DNA from: Acidimicrobiales bacterium | GTDB taxonomy: Bacteria; Actinomycetota; Acidimicrobiia; Acidimicrobiales; MedAcidi-G1 | Assembly (NCBI GenBank): GCA_016845305.1 | Contig: JAERSW010000041.1 | Span: 1-64,000 of the forward strand | DNA: 64,000 nucleotides | Direction: 5' to 3' | In this document: piece by piece, positions 61,131 through 64,000 of the stretch | Layout of the letters: the number at the start of each line of letters is the position of its first letter | Numbering within the stretch: position 1 is the stretch's first letter | The notes under the pieces: model-generated | What the model was told of the DNA's origin: nothing | Seen by the model: the letters and a program-made list of their open reading frames with translations, nothing else | Databases searched by the model: none | Made by a program: the position numbers and the translations under genes

Positions 61131-61979
61131 GTGACCGCCGTCCCTGCCCCCTCGCTCGACCACTACTCCAGCGAGCCCTTCTTCACCGAGGCCGACGGCC
61201 TGCTTGTCCCCGGCCCGCTCACCGGCGGCCCGTGGGACCCGACCATCCAGCACGGCGGCCCCGTCTCCGGGATCCTCGCCCACCTCGTCGAGACGCCGCC
61301 CACCCCGTCGCCCATGCGGACGGTGCGCCACACCGTCGACATGATGCGCGGCGTCCCGCTCACGCCGCTCCGCCCCGAGGTCGAGGTGCTGCGCTCCGGC
61401 CGTCGCATCCAGGTGGTGCGGGCCTCGCTGTTCGCCGGCCCCGACGTCACCCCGGACTCCGGCGGCGTCGAGGTGGCCCGGGCCACGTCGCTGCGCATGC
61501 GCGTCGCCGATGAGCCCAACCCCGTCGACGCCGAGAAGACCTTCCACCCCGAGGACGAACCGCACCCCGTGCCCGACGAGCCGGTGCTGCTCACCATGAC
61601 CGACGTCGGCATCCCCGCCTTCCTCACCGCTGTCGAGTTCCGCCGCTCCGGCGAGTACCGCGAGGGCGCCCCCGGCCTGGTCTGGCTGCGGATGCACAAC
61701 GAGATGGTCGACGGCCGGCCCACCAGCGCCTTCACCCGGCTGGCCACGGTGGCCGACATGGCGTCGATGGCCGCCCAGTACCTCGAGGTCGAGGCGTGGA
61801 CCACCATCAACGCCGACCTCACCGTCACCGCCTTCCGCGACCCGGTCGGCGACTGGATGGGCATCCGGGGCCTCCACAAGAACGACGGCGACGGCATCGG
61901 CCTGTCCGAGGCCGTCCTCTACGACCTCGACGGTCGGGTCGGCCGGGCCACCGCCTCGATCCTCATCGCTCCCCGCTGA
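61131..61979 (+). CDS. Acyl-CoA thioesterase-like protein (double hotdog)
   Basis: A 282-residue protein with the layout of the TesB-like/4HBT_3 thioesterase family of actinobacteria. The first half has GGPWDPTIQHGGPVSGILAH and RTVRHTVDMMRGVPL; the second has MHNEMVDGRPTSAFTRLATV, ADMASM and a WTTINADLTV strand with an Asp typical of hotdog enzymes. Substrate unknown. It starts with GTG 7 bases after the preceding gene. Confidence 0.78.
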   Translation: MTAVPAPSLDHYSSEPFFTEADGLLVPGPLTGGPWDPTIQHGGPVSGILAHLVETPPTPSPMRTVRHTVDMMRGVPLTPLRPEVEVLRSGRRIQVVRASLFAGPDVTPDSGGVEVARATSLRMRVADEPNPVDAEKTFHPEDEPHPVPDEPVLLTMTDVGIPAFLTAVEFRRSGEYREGAPGLVWLRMHNEMVDGRPTSAFTRLATVADMASMAAQYLEVEAWTTINADLTVTAFRDPVGDWMGIRGLHKNDGDGIGLSEAVLYDLDGRVGRATASILIAPR

Positions 61980-62010
61980 GAACCCCCACCCCGAGACGAC
62001 AGGAGTCCCC

Positions 62011-62850
62011 GTGACCACCGACCAGCCCCTCGTGACCGAACCCGGCGACGGCCCCGCCCACCCGGTGCGGGTCGGCAGCATGCTGTACACCCTCGTCGAC
62101 CCCGAGAAGGGCCACGAGGTCGCCTATAACCGGTGGTACGAGCGCGACCACTTCTACGGCGGCTGCATGACCGGCCCGTGGTGCATTGCCGGCAGCCGCT
62201 GGGTGGCCACCCGCGACCTCAAGGACCTGCGGTTCCCGGCCGACGGCAACTCGGTCAACGACCCGGTCGACAGGGGCTCGTACCTGGCCGTCTACTGGGT
62301 CGAGGACGGCCACCACGACGACCACTTCGCCTGGGGCGCCGACCAGGTGGTCAAGCTCTACATGGCCGGCCGCGGCTTCAACGAGCGCCGCCACGCCCAC
62401 ACCGTCCTGTACCTGCACCGCTCGAACCGGTACCGCGACGCCGACCCGGTGCCGGTCGACGTGGCCCTCGACCACGGCTACGCCGCCCTGGCGTCGGTCG
62501 TCGTCGAGCCCGCCGACGGTGCGACGGCCGACGACGTGGCCGCCTGGGTCGACGCCGAGGGCCTGCCCGCGCTGTTCGCCGAGGGCCCGGTCGCCTCGTG
62601 TGCCCAGTGGACGGCGGTGCCCCGCGACGACATGACCAGCAACGCCCCCATGGACCTCGGCTCGCCGCCCATCGGGCCCGACGCCACCATGCAGCTGTTC
62701 TTCCTCGAGGACGACCCGCGGACCTGCTGGGACCGCTTCGTGGACTACGCCGGGCGCCTCGAGGCGTCGGGCGTGGGGCGGGTCACCTCCGCCGCGCCGT
62801 TCCTGCGCACCGTCGTCGGCACCGACCGGTACGCGGACGAGCTCTGGTAG
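62011..62850 (+). CDS. Conserved-looking protein of unknown function, possibly a duplicated dimeric alpha/beta barrel
   Basis: A 279-residue soluble protein. I do not recognise a family with confidence. MLYTLVDPEKGHEVAYNRWY followed by ERDHFYGG resembles the Tyr-Asn-x-Trp-Tyr...His start of EthD/dimeric alpha-beta-barrel proteins. The second half begins a similar strand pattern (ALASVVVEPADGATADDVAA), suggesting two related domains. It is rich in His, Tyr and Trp. ACAGGAG precedes the GTG. It may share a transcript with the thioesterase-like gene. Confidence 0.7.
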   Translation: MTTDQPLVTEPGDGPAHPVRVGSMLYTLVDPEKGHEVAYNRWYERDHFYGGCMTGPWCIAGSRWVATRDLKDLRFPADGNSVNDPVDRGSYLAVYWVEDGHHDDHFAWGADQVVKLYMAGRGFNERRHAHTVLYLHRSNRYRDADPVPVDVALDHGYAALASVVVEPADGATADDVAAWVDAEGLPALFAEGPVASCAQWTAVPRDDMTSNAPMDLGSPPIGPDATMQLFFLEDDPRTCWDRFVDYAGRLEASGVGRVTSAAPFLRTVVGTDRYADELW

Positions 62851-62886
62851 GCGAACCCCCGGTGGGGGAAGGCCTGGGGAGGGCGC

Positions 62887-63819
62887 TCAGACCCCGTCGA
62901 GCGCTTCGACCACGGGGCCGAACTCGACCATGGCGTCCTCGTTGAGGCCGATGTAGGTCAGGCCCCACCGTTCCCGCCACGCCAGCAGCGTCTCCACGCA
63001 CTGGCCGGTCGAGCCGACCAGGACGTGCGGTGACGCCAGGGCCGCCTCGGCGTCCAGTCCGAGGGCGGGGGCCATCAGCTCGGCCAGGCCCAGCGGGTCG
63101 TCGGTGATCTGCGCCATGTGGACCCGGGTCTGCAGCTCGATGTCGGCGAACCGCTCGCCGGCAGCGTCGCGGATCCAGCCCAGCTTCTCGTCGGTGGCCT
63201 CGACGGTGGCCGACGCGCCGGCCCGCTCGTCGATGACGCCGGCGGCCATGTTGGCGTTCACGCCGACGATGTCGGCCTCCCGGGCGGCCAGGGTCAGCAT
63301 CTTCCGCCCGCCACCGGCCAGCAGGATCGGCGGGTGTGGCGACTGGATGCACGTGGGCTGCCCGTCGTGGCCGCGCACCGTGTAGTGCTCGCCGTCGAAG
63401 TCGAACGGGCCGTCGGCGAAGCACCGCTTCAGGATCTCGACCGACTCGGCCAGGCGGGCGATGCGGACCCCGGGGGAGTCCAGCGCGATGCCGGACTGGT
63501 CGTAGTCGGAGGTCTTCCAGCCGGCGCCCAGGCCCAGCTCGAGGCGCCCGTCCGACAGCAGGTCCAGCGTGGCGGCCTGCTTGGCCAGGAACAGCGGATG
63601 GCGGAAGTCGTTGCCCAGCACCAGCGTGGTCAGGCGCAGGTCGCGGGTCGCCTCGGCGGTCACGGCCAGGGCGATCAGCGGGGCCATCTCGGCGTCGAGG
63701 TGGTCCGACACCGACAGCGCGGAGTAGCCGAGGTCCTCGGCCCGGCGGCCGAGCTCGCGCCACTCGGCGGCCGGTCGGGGCGCCGAGGCCTGGACGCTGA
63801 AGCGGAACGAGCGGGTCAT
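62887..63819 (-). CDS. LLM-class F420-dependent oxidoreductase
   Basis: A 310-residue luciferase-like monooxygenase-fold protein of the F420-dependent type. It starts MTRSFRFSVQASAPRPAAEW and has SALSVSDHLDAEMAPLIAL, TTLVLGNDFRHPLFLAKQAA, LDLLSDGRLELGLGAGWKTS and PPILLAGGGRKMLTLAAREA, all in family order. The cofactor F420 is inferred from the subfamily; the substrate is unknown. The ATG is 8 bases from a TAGGGT -10 on the minus strand, so the message may be leaderless. It converges with the unknown gene upstream. Confidence 0.88.
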   Translation of the reverse strand: MTRSFRFSVQASAPRPAAEWRELGRRAEDLGYSALSVSDHLDAEMAPLIALAVTAEATRDLRLTTLVLGNDFRHPLFLAKQAATLDLLSDGRLELGLGAGWKTSDYDQSGIALDSPGVRIARLAESVEILKRCFADGPFDFDGEHYTVRGHDGQPTCIQSPHPPILLAGGGRKMLTLAAREADIVGVNANMAAGVIDERAGASATVEATDEKLGWIRDAAGERFADIELQTRVHMAQITDDPLGLAELMAPALGLDAEAALASPHVLVGSTGQCVETLLAWRERWGLTYIGLNEDAMVEFGPVVEALDGV

Positions 63820-63827
63820 GGCCGGCC

Positions 63828-63833
63828 ACCCTA
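63828..63833 (-). promoter_or_regulatory. -10 box (TAGGGT, minus strand) of the LLM oxidoreductase gene
   Basis: On the minus strand TAGGGT ends 8 bases before the ATG at 63819. It is the mirror of the TAGGGT that serves the divergent gene at 63912. Confidence 0.45.
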
Positions 63834-63898
63834 CGACAGCACCGTGGACGGGGCCGAAGGCGGCGCGGACCGCCCCGGGGCCCGTCACGGCCCACCGG

Positions 63899-63904
63899 TA
63901 GGGT
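63899..63904 (+). promoter_or_regulatory. -10 box (TAGGGT) for the gene at 63912
   Basis: TAGGGT ends 7 bases before the ATG at 63912, again with leaderless spacing. The 92-base divergent gap has no other feature. Confidence 0.45.
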
Positions 63905-63911
63905 GCCGCCG

Positions 63912-64000
63912 ATGACCCTGTTCGAGCCCGATCCCGTCGCCGCCCCGGCGGGGGTCCCGACCGGGGTCCCGACCGGGACGGGCGTGGCGCTCGACGACGG
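63912..64000 (+). CDS. 5' end of an unidentified gene (cut by right edge)
   Basis: Only 29 codons are visible, beginning MTLFEPDPVAAPAG and containing a short Gly-Val-Pro-Thr repeat (GVPTGVPTG) encoded by a direct DNA repeat. There is too little to identify it. The leaderless -10 spacing and the divergent layout support this as a true start. Confidence 0.6.
   Translation, partial: MTLFEPDPVAAPAGVPTGVPTGTGVALDD

Overview
The window is about 64 kb of very GC-rich (roughly 70%) actinobacterial chromosome carrying a nearly continuous block of informational and cell-wall housekeeping genes. The coiled-coil insertion in the N-terminal part of RpoC, GuaB3, an F420-type luciferase-like oxidoreductase, a mycothiol-enzyme-like (TIGR03086-type) protein, a LID-less adenylate kinase and many leaderless genes with a TANNNT -10 box point to Actinomycetota. 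The class Acidimicrobiia is my best guess, but it is an inference and no rRNA is present to test it. I saw no tRNA, rRNA, CRISPR array, insertion sequence or defence island.

Layout. (1) 1-12047: secE (cut by the left edge), nusG, rplK, rplA, rplJ, rplL, rpoB, rpoC, with a terminator-like hairpin and two tandem promoters between rplL and rpoB. (2) 12106-17067: the str operon rpsL-rpsG-fusA-tuf plus rpsJ, closed by a perfect terminator hairpin. (3) 17067-18224: a reverse-strand AI-2E-family membrane protein that separates rpsJ from the rest of the S10 operon. (4) 18447-34135: rplC to rplQ and truA in the classical S10-spc-alpha order, including secY, adk, infA and rpmJ but without map. (5) 34154-35425: a reverse-strand AAA/DUF4143 ATPase with three 23-bp iterons over its probable leaderless promoter. 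(6) 35560-50066: rplM-rpsI, then glmM and a giant glmS (UDP-GlcNAc precursor), acpS, nnr, alr, a DUF3524/QTMAN-like glycosyltransferase, a P1 peptidase and a family-4 UDG, then the t6A set tsaE-tsaB-rimI-tsaD. (7) 50179-52731: a reverse-strand lipoprotein fusing an ABC-type ligand-binding domain to a beta-lactamase fold whose active-site residues are lost. (8) 52861-54989: groES-groEL behind a CIRCE-like operator. (9) 55002-64000: a small unknown protein with a Nudix hydrolase, a group II PLP decarboxylase, guaB3-guaA, a run of mycothiol-enzyme-like, thioesterase-like and unknown proteins, an F420-type oxidoreductase on the minus strand, and the first 29 codons of a gene cut by the right edge.

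Most promising observations: loss of all four cysteines of the second zinc site of RpoC while the first is intact; the binding-protein/pseudo-beta-lactamase fusion; the 1171-residue GlmS with an internal insertion and a 192-residue extension beyond the normally terminal catalytic tail; a probable CTG start for infA; the His-Asp repeat and acidic tail on ribosomal protein L22; and the iteron-controlled AAA gene. No wholly new multi-gene system stands out. The novelty lies in unusual versions of core proteins and in single genes inserted between core operons.
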